From contig NZ_SCVH01000007.1 of NCBI RefSeq assembly GCF_004296935.1, positions 1 to 53,614 of the forward strand: a DNA stretch of 53,614 nt. The letters are read 5' to 3'. This document shows, one piece after another, positions 34,445-42,984 of this stretch. The translations under genes were made by a program, and so were the position numbers. How positions within the stretch are numbered: position 1 is the first letter of the stretch; the number at the start of each line of letters is the position of its first letter. Origin of the DNA: Reyranella sp. (GTDB lineage Bacteria > Pseudomonadota > Alphaproteobacteria > Reyranellales > Reyranellaceae). The notes under the pieces were generated by a model. The model saw nothing but the letters and a program-made list of their open reading frames with translations. It was not told where the DNA came from and did no database searches.

Positions 34445-36775
34445 TCAATCCTCGTTTGACGGTTCGCCGTGTGGCGAGGCATAGCGGCGCCGGATCTCGG
34501 TCTCGACCTCCGACCGCAGCCGCGCCGTACGGCGCCGCGCCCCCAGCGCGATACGACGCGCGCGTCGCTCGCTCGATTCGACTACTGGTGGCGCCGTGCG
34601 CAAACTGAGTGGCGGAAGAGGTGGGTCCTGCGCCGGAAGGCGAACGATGCCCACGAAGTCGGGCTGCATCGCGAGGTCAGCCGCGGCAACGCCTGCACCT
34701 AGCAGCGGTGCCAGCGCATTTGCATCCTGCGGACCGACGCGCAGAGCGATCAGGGTCGCGGCATTGCCCAGCACGGCATGCAGGATGTTGTCCTCGCCGA
34801 TCCTCAACTGGCCGAGCGTCTGATGAGCGAGGGTGAGTGCAAGGCCGAACTTGCGTCCCTCGGACAGCATGGTCGCCATCGTCGTTGTCGCCATCGACTG
34901 AAACTCGTCGACATAGAGATTCATGGGCCGCCGCGAGGCCGGCGACACGTCGGCGCGGCCGGCCGCGGCGATGAACAGGCGGCCCAACACAAGCATGCCG
35001 GCCATCCGGCAATCGATTTCGCCGACCAGGCCTTTGGCGAGATTGACGAGCACGATGCGCCCGCGATCCATAGCCTGGCGGAAATCGACGGTGCTTCGGG
35101 CTTGTCCGACGACGTGGCGCAGCAGCGGATGATTAACGAAGCGGTTGAATTTGCTGGCGATATAGGGCCCGTAGTTGACCAGCGCCTGGTCGCCGGTGGT
35201 GCGTTCGGCCTCCCGCCAGAAGCCCGTCAGGATGGGATTGGGGCACTTCTCCACCAGGCGCCGGCGAAAGTTCATGCTCTGGAATACCCGCGGCAGATCG
35301 ATCAGGGTGACGCCCGGCTCACCGCTTTCGAGGAGCAGTTGCAGCGCCGACCGGCAATAGAGCTCGAAGATGGGTCCGCCGACCGCCTTCATGTCGTAGA
35401 GGCGTTCGGTGATGGCCAGCAGTTCGTTGATCGCAAGTCCGCCCTGCACGGAGCGGTCGCGCTCGCCAACGTCGAGGAAATTTAGGCCGATGGCATGGGT
35501 GCGGTCGGCAAGATCGATCGTGATGACATCCCGTTCGCGCACCCGCGGCACCGCTCCGAGCACGGCGGCGTAAAGGTCTCCATGCGGATCGATCACGGTC
35601 ACGCCGCAACCGCTGCGCATGTCCCGGACGATCATGTTGAACAGGAGCGTGGACTTGCCGGCCCCGGTGGCGCCGATGACGTGGACGTGTCGGCTGCGCA
35701 TGGCATCCGGCAGGCGCACGTCCGTCCCGCGTGCATCCTTCAGGTGTCCGAGCAGCGTTCCCGCCGCGGGCAGGCGGCACGCCAGGGGCGAGAAGGCCGG
35801 AACGCCCCAACGCCTCAGCAACGATCCTGACGGAAGGGCAAGCGGAAGGGTCGAGCCGTGCGGGTATGCATCGGCGAGGTCCACGCACACGGCGCCGCCC
35901 TCGTCTTGGCTTGCAGCATCTGCCGTCGCCGGCCGCGCGAACACGGCTTCTCCGAGCAGTCTGGCGAGAGCTGCGGAGACGGGCTTCTCCGACCGGATGG
36001 CGCATCGCATCCGCCAGCCCGCGCCGGTCTGGCACCAGGCTTCGAGCAGCGACTGAATGCGCCGCCGCGAAGCGGTGGGATCGCCGATCGCCGGCGCGCC
36101 TGATGGCAGCCGCCACTCGAAACCGGCGGCCACGAGCCGGTCGATCTGGCGGAAGTCGGACGCAGACAGCGCAACAGCCTCGATGTCGATGCTGATTGAA
36201 AAGGGCGCTGCCTCCACCAGCAATTCGAGGACGCGGCCCAGCGGCACGGGATCCGCGATCCGCGGCTGACCGAGCGCAACGCCATCCGCGTTGTCCGCCG
36301 ACGCGACCATATGGAGGGCAGCTGGCCTGGTCTGCCGATGGCCCGCAGCCCGCGTCACGACGATCATAGGCACCGGCCGGACCTGTTGAAGGCAGGGAAA
36401 GTCACCGGCCTCGGTGGGCTCCGGCACGACGCGTGCGAAGCGATGCCCCGAAAGCTCTGCAGCAAGGGCGACGGCCATGCGATCCTCTAAGTCGGGGGCG
36501 AAAGGAACGCTCTTGGTCACAGAGGCATGTCCCGAAATTCGCAGCATGACGTCGGGCAGTCCGTTCGCGCCCCGTCGAGCGGAGAGCGCGAGGCAGGCAC
36601 GCTCGCCTGCCCGGAGCGACTCCGCGAGACGCTGCACCGACAGCACCTGCGCAGGCGGGAAAGCCGGCAGGGGTTGCACGGCTTCGAGCCTGAAGGCGCA
36701 GAGCGCCAGTCCGGTCTCCAGAGCGCGGACAGGATGCTCGGCGACGGAAGTGGAAACGAGGCGAAGCTCGGGCAT
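34445..36775 (-). CDS. HerA/VirD4-type P-loop ATPase
   Basis: 776 residues. An N-terminal region of about 350 residues is unrecognised and has no membrane segment. The ATPase core begins at HVHVIGATGAGKSTLLFNMI (Walker A about 368-376), followed by CGVTVIDPHGDLYAAVL and the Walker B segment MNLYVDEFQSM, then SEGRKFGLALTLAHQTLGQL, typical of conjugation coupling proteins and HerA-type translocases. The C-terminus is Arg-rich. Unlike VirD4 it lacks N-terminal membrane helices; the neighbouring polytopic protein may supply them. ATG with GGAGAG upstream; a GTG two codons earlier is possible. Predicted to pump DNA or protein; no relaxase or pilus genes are in the window. Confidence 0.88.
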   Translation of the reverse strand: MPELRLVSTSVAEHPVRALETGLALCAFRLEAVQPLPAFPPAQVLSVQRLAESLRAGERACLALSARRGANGLPDVMLRISGHASVTKSVPFAPDLEDRMAVALAAELSGHRFARVVPEPTEAGDFPCLQQVRPVPMIVVTRAAGHRQTRPAALHMVASADNADGVALGQPRIADPVPLGRVLELLVEAAPFSISIDIEAVALSASDFRQIDRLVAAGFEWRLPSGAPAIGDPTASRRRIQSLLEAWCQTGAGWRMRCAIRSEKPVSAALARLLGEAVFARPATADAASQDEGGAVCVDLADAYPHGSTLPLALPSGSLLRRWGVPAFSPLACRLPAAGTLLGHLKDARGTDVRLPDAMRSRHVHVIGATGAGKSTLLFNMIVRDMRSGCGVTVIDPHGDLYAAVLGAVPRVRERDVITIDLADRTHAIGLNFLDVGERDRSVQGGLAINELLAITERLYDMKAVGGPIFELYCRSALQLLLESGEPGVTLIDLPRVFQSMNFRRRLVEKCPNPILTGFWREAERTTGDQALVNYGPYIASKFNRFVNHPLLRHVVGQARSTVDFRQAMDRGRIVLVNLAKGLVGEIDCRMAGMLVLGRLFIAAAGRADVSPASRRPMNLYVDEFQSMATTTMATMLSEGRKFGLALTLAHQTLGQLRIGEDNILHAVLGNAATLIALRVGPQDANALAPLLGAGVAAADLAMQPDFVGIVRLPAQDPPLPPLSLRTAPPVVESSERRARRIALGARRRTARLRSEVETEIRRRYASPHGEPSNED

Positions 36776-36865
36776 GGTCACTCTCCGGCAGGTGTGAAAC
36801 GCAGCGTCGCCGCGCCACTTGTCGTGCGACCGTTTACGACTTGCCGATCCCCGGGAGTGCGGGTC

Positions 36866-36875
36866 GCAAGTTTGC
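36866..36875. promoter_or_regulatory. GCAAnnTTGC palindrome upstream of the ATPase gene
   Basis: GCAAGTTTGC, exact match to the shared palindrome (its complement is GCAAACTTGC, identical to the site before the E1-like gene), 91 bases upstream of the ATPase ATG and downstream of the metalloprotease stop. The 172-base gap holds nothing else that I recognise. Confidence 0.55.
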
Positions 36876-36947
36876 CTTTGCTTCTCGCGAGCCAGGTCGC
36901 CCTGTCCTGACGGAAGGACCCCGCGTTACCAATTGAAGTCAGAGCAT

Positions 36948-37688
36948 CTAGCCCCGACGGACATGGCGGATCCCCTGTTCGACGGCTTGGCTGAGGGCGA
37001 GCTTGTCCCTTGCGGCGGCCAGAAATCCTGCTTCCACCGCGGACCCGCGTTGATGGGGCGTGCCATGGTCTCCGCCGCCGAGCGAGGCGGCGACGGCCCC
37101 GAAGACGGCGGCGGGATAGTCCGGAGTTCGCAGCTTGCGCAGGCCGGCGAAATATCCCGAGAGGAAATCAGCATGCAGTTCGATCATCGTCGTGTTCCCG
37201 CCCATTCGCAGGGCAATGCCACGCTTGAACTGGAGGATATGGCCGAACTCGTGCGCCGCGATGGCGACGATCGCCGCATCGGGATACTGGGGACGTGCGA
37301 GGCAATGCCTCAGCAGATTCTTTCCGAACAGGACGGTTCCATCCAGAACCGTTCCATCGGCGCGGTGTAGCCCCGAATGGACCGCCGGAATGGCGCGCGC
37401 GTTGCCGCCGGCGCCGTCATTGCGATCGTCGTAGTAGGCGAAGGCAGGAATGACCTCGAAATCCCTGCTCAAGGTGGCCAACGCACGGGTGAGTGCACGA
37501 TCCAGCAGTTGATTGCCCGACGTAGGAATGATTTCGGCCTCGCCCGAGAGCGAATAGACCCTGTCGACGCTCGACAGGAAGGCCTGTGCCGTCACGCCCG
37601 GTTGCAGGCAGCCCCCCTGAGGCCGGGCATGCACGCGCGCACATCCGCATGTCAGCAGCCCAAGGATCAGAGCCCGCCGCGTGATCAT
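36948..37688 (-). CDS. Exported zinc metalloprotease (HExxH)
   Basis: 246 residues. N-terminal signal peptide MITRRALILGLLTCGCA; the LTCGC could also act as a lipobox. Zinc signature VAIAAHEFGHILQFKRG (HEFGH at 146-150) and, 20 residues on, MIELHADFLSGYFAGLR, whose Glu 170 and Ala-Asp pair match the third-ligand motif (ELxAD) of neutral zinc metallopeptidases. So a periplasmic or surface peptidase. ATG overlaps the stop of the preceding gene (ATGA). It lies upstream of the ATPase/E1-like genes on the same strand. Confidence 0.82.
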   Translation of the reverse strand: MITRRALILGLLTCGCARVHARPQGGCLQPGVTAQAFLSSVDRVYSLSGEAEIIPTSGNQLLDRALTRALATLSRDFEVIPAFAYYDDRNDGAGGNARAIPAVHSGLHRADGTVLDGTVLFGKNLLRHCLARPQYPDAAIVAIAAHEFGHILQFKRGIALRMGGNTTMIELHADFLSGYFAGLRKLRTPDYPAAVFGAVAASLGGGDHGTPHQRGSAVEAGFLAAARDKLALSQAVEQGIRHVRRG

Positions 37689-38335
37689 CGGTAGGCCGCA
37701 CACATGGTCGGAAAGGCCCGACACTCGGGCGGCACGCCTCCGGGCGGACCGTTCGCGGCCTGGACCGGACCACGCCGTCTGTCGACTTCCGGCGCGTGAA
37801 CAGGCGGGTATTGAACGATGCGGGTTTGTACCGGAATAGGCTCGCGCACTACCACGTGGCGCTGCTCGGTACGCACAATGATCCACTGCCCATGGGCAGG
37901 GACCCGGCGTTCCCACAGGGTCGCGCGTTCGTGCGCGAAGCGCCGTGCCTCGGCCTGGTGGTGCCATGCATGGCGTGCGCGGGTCATGGCATCGCATGCG
38001 TCGGGACCGGGAGGGCCGAAGAGGCGGCACGCACTGGCGGGCGACGCCGTCGTCGACAGGATGATTGCCGCGACCAGGGCCGCCCAAATGGACGTTCCCC
38101 GCTGGCGCGAAGTACATGGCTTCGCCCTTGTCGTCGGGCTGCACCAGCCACTACCATCGCCACCGATCAGGTTTGCGTCTCTCCCGGCCGGAATCCGGCT
38201 CGTCGCGAGGGGCGGGAATGTCGTCGGATCGCCGGGACCCTGGCCGAATGGCAAGATTGCATGGCTCTTTCGGTCGAGGCCGGCGCGGGCAGGCTGGTTG
38301 CGGTGCGCGGTCTGGAAACGGTGGGTGACGTTCAT
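37685..38335 (-). CDS. Hypothetical protein diverging from the array 2 leader
   Basis: 216 codons; function unknown. The first 20 residues (MNVTHRFQTAHRNQPARAGL) match the start of the small cysteine protein that diverges from the array 3 leader. A low-complexity stretch follows, then a hydrophobic segment at about 84-102 (WAALVAAIILSTTASPASA) like a signal peptide, and a His/Arg-rich C-terminal half. It may be a true membrane-anchored protein or a fusion of a duplicated leader-side ORF with an exported protein. Strong ribosome site (CGGAGGA) before the ATG. Coupled to the metalloprotease gene by a four-base overlap. Confidence 0.5.
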   Translation of the reverse strand: MNVTHRFQTAHRNQPARAGLDRKSHAILPFGQGPGDPTTFPPLATSRIPAGRDANLIGGDGSGWCSPTTRAKPCTSRQRGTSIWAALVAAIILSTTASPASACRLFGPPGPDACDAMTRARHAWHHQAEARRFAHERATLWERRVPAHGQWIIVRTEQRHVVVREPIPVQTRIVQYPPVHAPEVDRRRGPVQAANGPPGGVPPECRAFPTMCAAYR

Positions 38336-38687
38336 GGCGATCCTCCGGGCAGGACGAAGTGAAGGTGTCGGTGTCCTCGGCCGACTTTTCGGCCAGGCCC
38401 GTGGTCGTTGCACGTCCGACAACGTTGCATCCGGCATGTGGTGTTCCGCCTGAAGGCGCCATCGGCTGCCGCGGCCCGATGATGACCCGCCGCGTCGTCG
38501 GCAGTTTTGTCGTTGTTCGTTGCCCGGAAAATCGGCAGAGGCCCGCGATGTGTTTGACGACAAAAGAGAATCTGTTCATCGTCCCGGGGTGGAAGGAGCC
38601 AAATGGCAGGGTTCTCGGGGCCATTCCCTGAGGCCCGCGCAAATGGCCCAAAATTGCAAGCGATTACAAAGGTTTACCTAGGGGTCT
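38336..38687 (+). promoter_or_regulatory. Leader and upstream region of CRISPR array 2, with operator-like site
   Basis: No gene on the plus strand. The part 38336-38560 is clearly duplicated at 46897-47110 before array 3 (shared blocks gtgaaggtgtcggtgtcctc, gcacgtccgacaacgttgca and ttgcccggaaaatcggca). ACAACGTTGC at 38419-38428 is a one-mismatch copy of the island palindrome, 84 bases upstream of the divergent gene start. The last 120 bases differ more, but keep aggggtct just before the first repeat. Confidence 0.75.
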
Positions 38688-40073
38688 ATCCCACGCCTCT
38701 CAAAGGCGTGGCCTCACTGAGACACCAGCGTTTTTGTCGGTGACCGTATCGGTCGGATCCCACGCCTCTCAAAGGCGTGGCCTCACTGAGACTGTAGGCA
38801 TAGAGCACCGGCGCAAGCGTCACGCCATCCCACGCCTCTCAAAGGCGTGGCCTCACTGAGACCGGCGGTCCGTGATCATGTTCTCCTCCGATTGTTATAT
38901 CCCACGCCTCTCAAAGGCGTGGCCTCACTGAGACGATGGCATCGGCGCGAGTCGACGGATCTACGCATATCCCACGCCTCTCAAAGGCGTGGCCTCACTG
39001 AGACCTCACGGTGCCAAGCGCGGTCGTGGTCTGAAGGCATCCCACGCCTCTCAAAGGCGTGGCCTCACTGAGACACGTCGAGGTGGTGGACGTGGCCATC
39101 CATGCTGCATCCCACGCCTCTCAAAGGCGTGGCCTCACTGAGACTCGCCGTTGTCCTTGTAGCCATCTTGTTCTGGCTTATCCCACGCCTCTCAAAGGCG
39201 TGGCCTCACTGAGACTTCGCCGGCTCGGCAGCGTTGTCCCCGAGTCCCAAATCCCACGCCTCTCAAAGGCGTGGCCTCACTGAGACTCCTGAGGCGAGAT
39301 GGTCTGCGCCAGGTTTGCCAGCATCCCACGCCTCTCAAAGGCGTGGCCTCACTGAGACACCAAACGTCATGCGCCGTGCCCTCGAGTAGTTCGAGATCCC
39401 ACGCCTCTCAAAGGCGTGGCCTCACTGAGACATCGGGATTCGCGTCGACGGAGAAGTGCAGCTTGATCCCACGCCTCTCAAAGGCGTGGCCTCACTGAGA
39501 CGTCACACTGAAGTGACAGCTACGCCGCTTTTTTTGCCATCCCACGCCTCTCAAAGGCGTGGCCTCACTGAGACCAGTACTCGATTTCACGCTGGGATGG
39601 TTTGTCGCCGATCCCACGCCTCTCAAAGGCGTGGCCTCACTGAGACACCTCGGTCTTGCCCGAAGGCGTCTTGCCGACGTATCCCACGCCTCTCAAAGGC
39701 GTGGCCTCACAGAGACCTCGATCGTCAGCGTCGCGGTCTTCGGGTTGAAGACATCCCACGCCTCTCAAAGGCGTGGCCTCACTGAGACAAGTGGAGTTTC
39801 GGATTGGGCATGACAGCGAAAGCATCCCACGCCTCTCAAAGGCGTGGCCTCACTGAGACGTTGAAGGCCGTCTGGAAGGTCGAGAGCAGTTCCTATCCCA
39901 CGCCTCTCAAAGGCGTGGCCTCACTGAGACGGCAATCAAGAGCGGCACACCGCCGACCATCGCGCATCCCACGCCTCTCAAAGGCGTGGCCTCACTGAGA
40001 CAAGCCGTGTTGGAGTATCCAGGCTTAAAGTGCACGCATCCCACGCCTCTCAAAGGCGTGGCCTCATAGGGAC
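38688..40073 (+). CRISPR. CRISPR array 2 (20 repeats, 19 spacers)
   Basis: 36-bp repeats starting atcccacgcctctcaaagg and ending cctcactgagac. Starts: 38688, 38757, 38827, 38899, 38969, 39039, 39109, 39180, 39251, 39323, 39396, 39466, 39539, 39611, 39681, 39753, 39824, 39895, 39966, 40038. The copy at 39681 has cacagagac for cactgagac. The last copy is degenerate (ends ctcatagggac), which marks the leader-distal end and confirms plus-strand reading. The first three bases (atc) differ from arrays 1 and 3 (ctt). The reverse transcriptase gene ends 62 bases beyond. Confidence 0.98.
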
Positions 40074-40135
40074 ACTTTTCCTGGTTGCGTCGTCTTTGCC
40101 TTGCCAGGGAACGTCAGCGCGAGCCGCTGCTGGCG

Positions 40136-41077
40136 CTACCCTGACGGAACGGTGATTCCCGCACCTAGGAAGACGAAGTGGGTGCCGGGGCCACGCACGG
40201 CCGATTTGTCCCTGGCCAATTCCAGGCCGCGCAAGGCGAGCGCTCTTGCCGCCAGATCGAGTGCTGACTCGGCTTCTTTGCGACCGCGGCAGGCCACCAC
40301 GAAATCGTCAGCATAGCGAATCGCGCGCAATCCGGCGACGGCAAGAGCCACGTCAAGCGGCTGCAGATAAACGTTGGCAAGCAAAGGCGACAGGGGAGCA
40401 CCCTGCGCGATGCCGCGGCCACGACTGCCGCCGCTGGCGATCCATCCTACGATCAGCTCAAGCACGGGCCCGCGCCCGATCCACGCCGCCAGATCCTCGT
40501 GAAGGAGCGCGTGTGGAATGGTCTCGAAGAAACTCCGGATGTCGGCGTCCGCGATCCAGTTGCGGCCTGCAGCCAGTTCCGCTGCCAGACGGCGCAACGC
40601 ATCGCCTGTGCTGCGTCCAGGCCGGTAAGCGAAGCTCGTTCGCGACATCCAGCGGTCGAGACTGGGTGCCAGAGCAAGCAGGACCGCGGTCTGCAGCACC
40701 CGGTCGGTGACGCAGGGGATCGCCAATGGGCGCGGGGATTTGCCCGGCCGGTTGATCAATACCCGTCGGAGCGGGCCGGGCCGGTATCGGCCGCTGCGAA
40801 CGGCGCGCGCGAGTTCGGGGAGCGCGCGCGGGTTTGCTTCAATCGTGGAGATCCCGAGGCCGTCGCCGCCGGGGCCTCCGCCATTGCGACTGACGCGCCG
40901 GACCGCGGCGGCGAGAATGTCCGGCGCGAGGACGTCATCGAGCGACAGTCGTATCGCGGGATGGTCGAAGCGCGCGGCATCAGATCTCAAGAATGGCGAG
41001 TCCGCACACCTGACCGGCTCCCTCGAATGCGCAGGTGGCAATTGCCAGCTGACACGCTTCCTGTGAGACGTGGGCAT
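40136..41077 (-). CDS. Stand-alone reverse transcriptase, CRISPR-associated type
   Basis: 313 residues of group II-intron-like reverse transcriptase. Motifs in order: GGPGGDGLGIST, LINRPGKSPRPLAIPCVTDR, SFAYRPGRSTGDALR, IADADIRSFFETIPH (catalytic Asp 179), GIAQGAPLSPLLANVYLQPL, IRYADDFVV (YADD, Asp 257/258), ELARDKS and FVFLGAGI. No maturase or endonuclease domain, and no room for intron RNA beside it, so it is not an intron ORF. Next to an array and on the same island as cas1-cas2, it probably makes DNA from RNA for spacer acquisition. The RT is not fused to Cas1; Cas1 is 3 kb away. ATG lacks a clear ribosome site. Confidence 0.9.
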   Translation of the reverse strand: MPTSHRKRVSWQLPPAHSREPVRCADSPFLRSDAARFDHPAIRLSLDDVLAPDILAAAVRRVSRNGGGPGGDGLGISTIEANPRALPELARAVRSGRYRPGPLRRVLINRPGKSPRPLAIPCVTDRVLQTAVLLALAPSLDRWMSRTSFAYRPGRSTGDALRRLAAELAAGRNWIADADIRSFFETIPHALLHEDLAAWIGRGPVLELIVGWIASGGSRGRGIAQGAPLSPLLANVYLQPLDVALAVAGLRAIRYADDFVVACRGRKEAESALDLAARALALRGLELARDKSAVRGPGTHFVFLGAGITVPSG

Positions 41078-41164
41078 TGTCGATATGATTCCCCAACCTG
41101 TGCTATCGTGCAGACCGGCTAGCCGCGAAAGCGATCGAGCAGGCGAGATCGCCGATGTTTCAAA

Positions 41165-41482
41165 TCACGCCGGCCCGCCGCTGTAGATTACGGGGCAGCT
41201 AAAGATGCCAAGATACGTGATGGCCGTGAGAAAGTTCTCATCTGCGTCGACGAACAGAAGTCGGAGGGTCTCGTTCATATCGACTAGCTTCTTTATCCTG
41301 AGCATCATTCGGGCTGGATCGGCGTTGTCATTCTCGGCCCATTCCCGGAACGCCGGCTCAAGTAGTGACATCGCATCATGAACTTGTGGCCTTATGTGTA
41401 TGGTCACTTGATCCTTGTCCCGCCCATTCATTTTGCTTTCGATAATGGATCGGATGAATTCAAATTTATCCTCGATGTCCAT
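41165..41482 (-). CDS. Hypothetical 105-residue protein between RT and CARF genes
   Basis: Unrecognised: MDIEDKFEFIRSIIESKMNG, a middle part HIRPQVHDAMSLLEPAFREW, and a helical RIKKLVDMNETLRLLFVDAD. Predominantly helical and acidic. Codon use is more A/T-rich than the neighbouring cas genes. ATG with CGGAGG eight bases upstream, so expression is likely; an earlier non-ATG start seven codons up is less likely. 87 bases upstream of the RT start on the same strand; the two may be one transcript. Confidence 0.6.
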   Translation of the reverse strand: MDIEDKFEFIRSIIESKMNGRDKDQVTIHIRPQVHDAMSLLEPAFREWAENDNADPARMMLRIKKLVDMNETLRLLFVDADENFLTAITYLGIFSCPVIYSGGPA

Positions 41483-41721
41483 TGCGGCCTCCGAAGGTTG
41501 CACACATGAAAATATCCCTAGTTGCTTGCCAATATCTCATTTGAGTAGCGGCAGTGTCGGCACGCTGTCTAGGAATTAGCCGCGCGCCGTTGGCGTCCAC
41601 GTCTTGCCAAGACCGAGAACCGGTGACGAGATCAGGCCGGGCGCCACGTGGCGACTGGCGCCGCAGACGCAGGAGATTCGCGACATGAAGTACGTCCCGC
41701 CTCGGCTTCCGAATGTAAGTT
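41483..41721. other. Intergenic region before the 105-residue gene
   Basis: 239 bases, partly A/T-rich (around 41500-41560), probably holding the promoter of the minus-strand 105-residue gene and RT. No gene, repeat or palindrome of the island type is seen. Confidence 0.4.
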
Positions 41722-42939
41722 TCACCCCCTGATCTCGATCTCGTGCGGTTCGAAGGCCAGCCAGTACCAGCTGTTGGTGCCGTCGTCGGTGGCGCGGATC
41801 GCCAACCGGTCGGCGAGCCAGGGGTTGCCCAGCTGGCTGGCGAAGGCCTTGGTGATCTTCGACATCTGCGAGCGCCGGCTTTTCAGGAATCGGTCGATCC
41901 TGTTGCGGTCGTTCGACCTGATGCCCGCGAGCGCCTGTGACAGATTCTCGCGATTGCCTTCGTTCACGCCGGTCCGGGCATAGAGCAGCGCGTACACGAG
42001 GTCGAGGAGGGCGCCGCGATGTTCTCCGCATTCGGCAGCGTCCGCGATCCGTCCGCGGACCAGCGACTGCAGGCTGATCATCCCCGGCTGCGGTTGCCGT
42101 CCCTTCAGATAGACGTCGCCGACGATCCAGCGGTCCCGCGTCGCGGTGGCGATCAGGGCATAGAGTGCGAATGGCTGGGCATCGAGGACCGCCACCTGTC
42201 CGCCGAGGGCAACGCTGTGTGTCGGCAGGTCGATCACGAGCCGCCGCGCGGCGAGCGTGGCATTGAGGCGGGTCACGACTTCGGCATAGTCAAGATCGGC
42301 GCGAAAGAAGTCGCGGCCGGCCAGGAATACGCCGAGCGGCACGAACGGCGTCATGACCATGTCGACCCGGGATCCCTTGGTCGACCGACGCTCGAGGCGG
42401 ACGCCGTCGGCGGTGCGAAGTCGTACCTCGACCTGCCGGGGCGTGCGGTAGGGCCACCAGTAGTCCGGGCAATCCTCGAACCATGCCGGTTCGACCAGCA
42501 CGTGCGAGAGCTCGTCGTGCGGGCGGCCGAACAGGCCAAGCGCGGCGCCGGCATAGTAGCTCATGGTCTTGCGGCCGCCGGCCACGGAAACATGGATCAA
42601 GGTGTCGGGATCGCGCGCCTGGTCGCGCACCAGACGGGTCACATGCGTGCCATAGGCGGCGGCATCCTCGGCGGTGCGAACATCGGCGATCTTCCGGCGG
42701 CCGATGCGCGGCACTTCGATCGATACTTTCGGCATCGGCACATCGAGCTCGGTGCACAGCCCGGCAAGCTGTCCATTCTTCGATTTCAGCGCTCGGGTGA
42801 ACAACGCCTCGCCATACGAGGTCACCACCACGAAGAGCTCGGCCGGCATGTAGGCGGGACCGCGCTCGTGCAGCTTCCAGACGGTCTCCGTGACGACCTG
42901 GGGTGTCGCTCCGCCGGTCACGATCAGGACTGCCTTCAT
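41722..42939 (-). CDS. CARF-domain CRISPR protein, NE0113 family (paralogue 2)
   Basis: 405 residues, clear paralogue of the CARF protein at the left end of the island: MKAVLIVTGGATPQVVTETV at the N-terminus and SVAGGRKTMSYYAGAALGLFG (pocket motif GGRKTM at 121-126, in a stretch quoted in part). Both share TRLVRD and ELSHVLV-type blocks in the same order. The C-terminal part differs, and no HEPN R-x4-6-H motif is seen. Predicted binder or ring nuclease for cyclic oligoadenylate from Cas10. ATG with GGGGAG upstream. 45 bases downstream of the DHH-like gene on the same strand. Confidence 0.85.
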   Translation of the reverse strand: MKAVLIVTGGATPQVVTETVWKLHERGPAYMPAELFVVVTSYGEALFTRALKSKNGQLAGLCTELDVPMPKVSIEVPRIGRRKIADVRTAEDAAAYGTHVTRLVRDQARDPDTLIHVSVAGGRKTMSYYAGAALGLFGRPHDELSHVLVEPAWFEDCPDYWWPYRTPRQVEVRLRTADGVRLERRSTKGSRVDMVMTPFVPLGVFLAGRDFFRADLDYAEVVTRLNATLAARRLVIDLPTHSVALGGQVAVLDAQPFALYALIATATRDRWIVGDVYLKGRQPQPGMISLQSLVRGRIADAAECGEHRGALLDLVYALLYARTGVNEGNRENLSQALAGIRSNDRNRIDRFLKSRRSQMSKITKAFASQLGNPWLADRLAIRATDDGTNSWYWLAFEPHEIEIRG

Positions 42940-42984
42940 CGTCTCCCCCGTGCCCGCTCTGGAAAACCTAACATCCGGCCGTGA

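Noticed and set aside
38847-40070. Several plus-strand ORFs rich in ASQRRGLTET or TPLKGVASLR through array 2, with similar ones in arrays 1 and 3
   Set aside because: They are translations of CRISPR repeats and spacers in different frames, not genes.
40136-41077. Reverse transcriptase as a group II intron maturase or diversity-generating retroelement
   Set aside because: No maturase/HNH part, no intron RNA ends near it, no template/variable repeat pair seen; it adjoins a CRISPR array and lies on the same island as cas1 and cas2.
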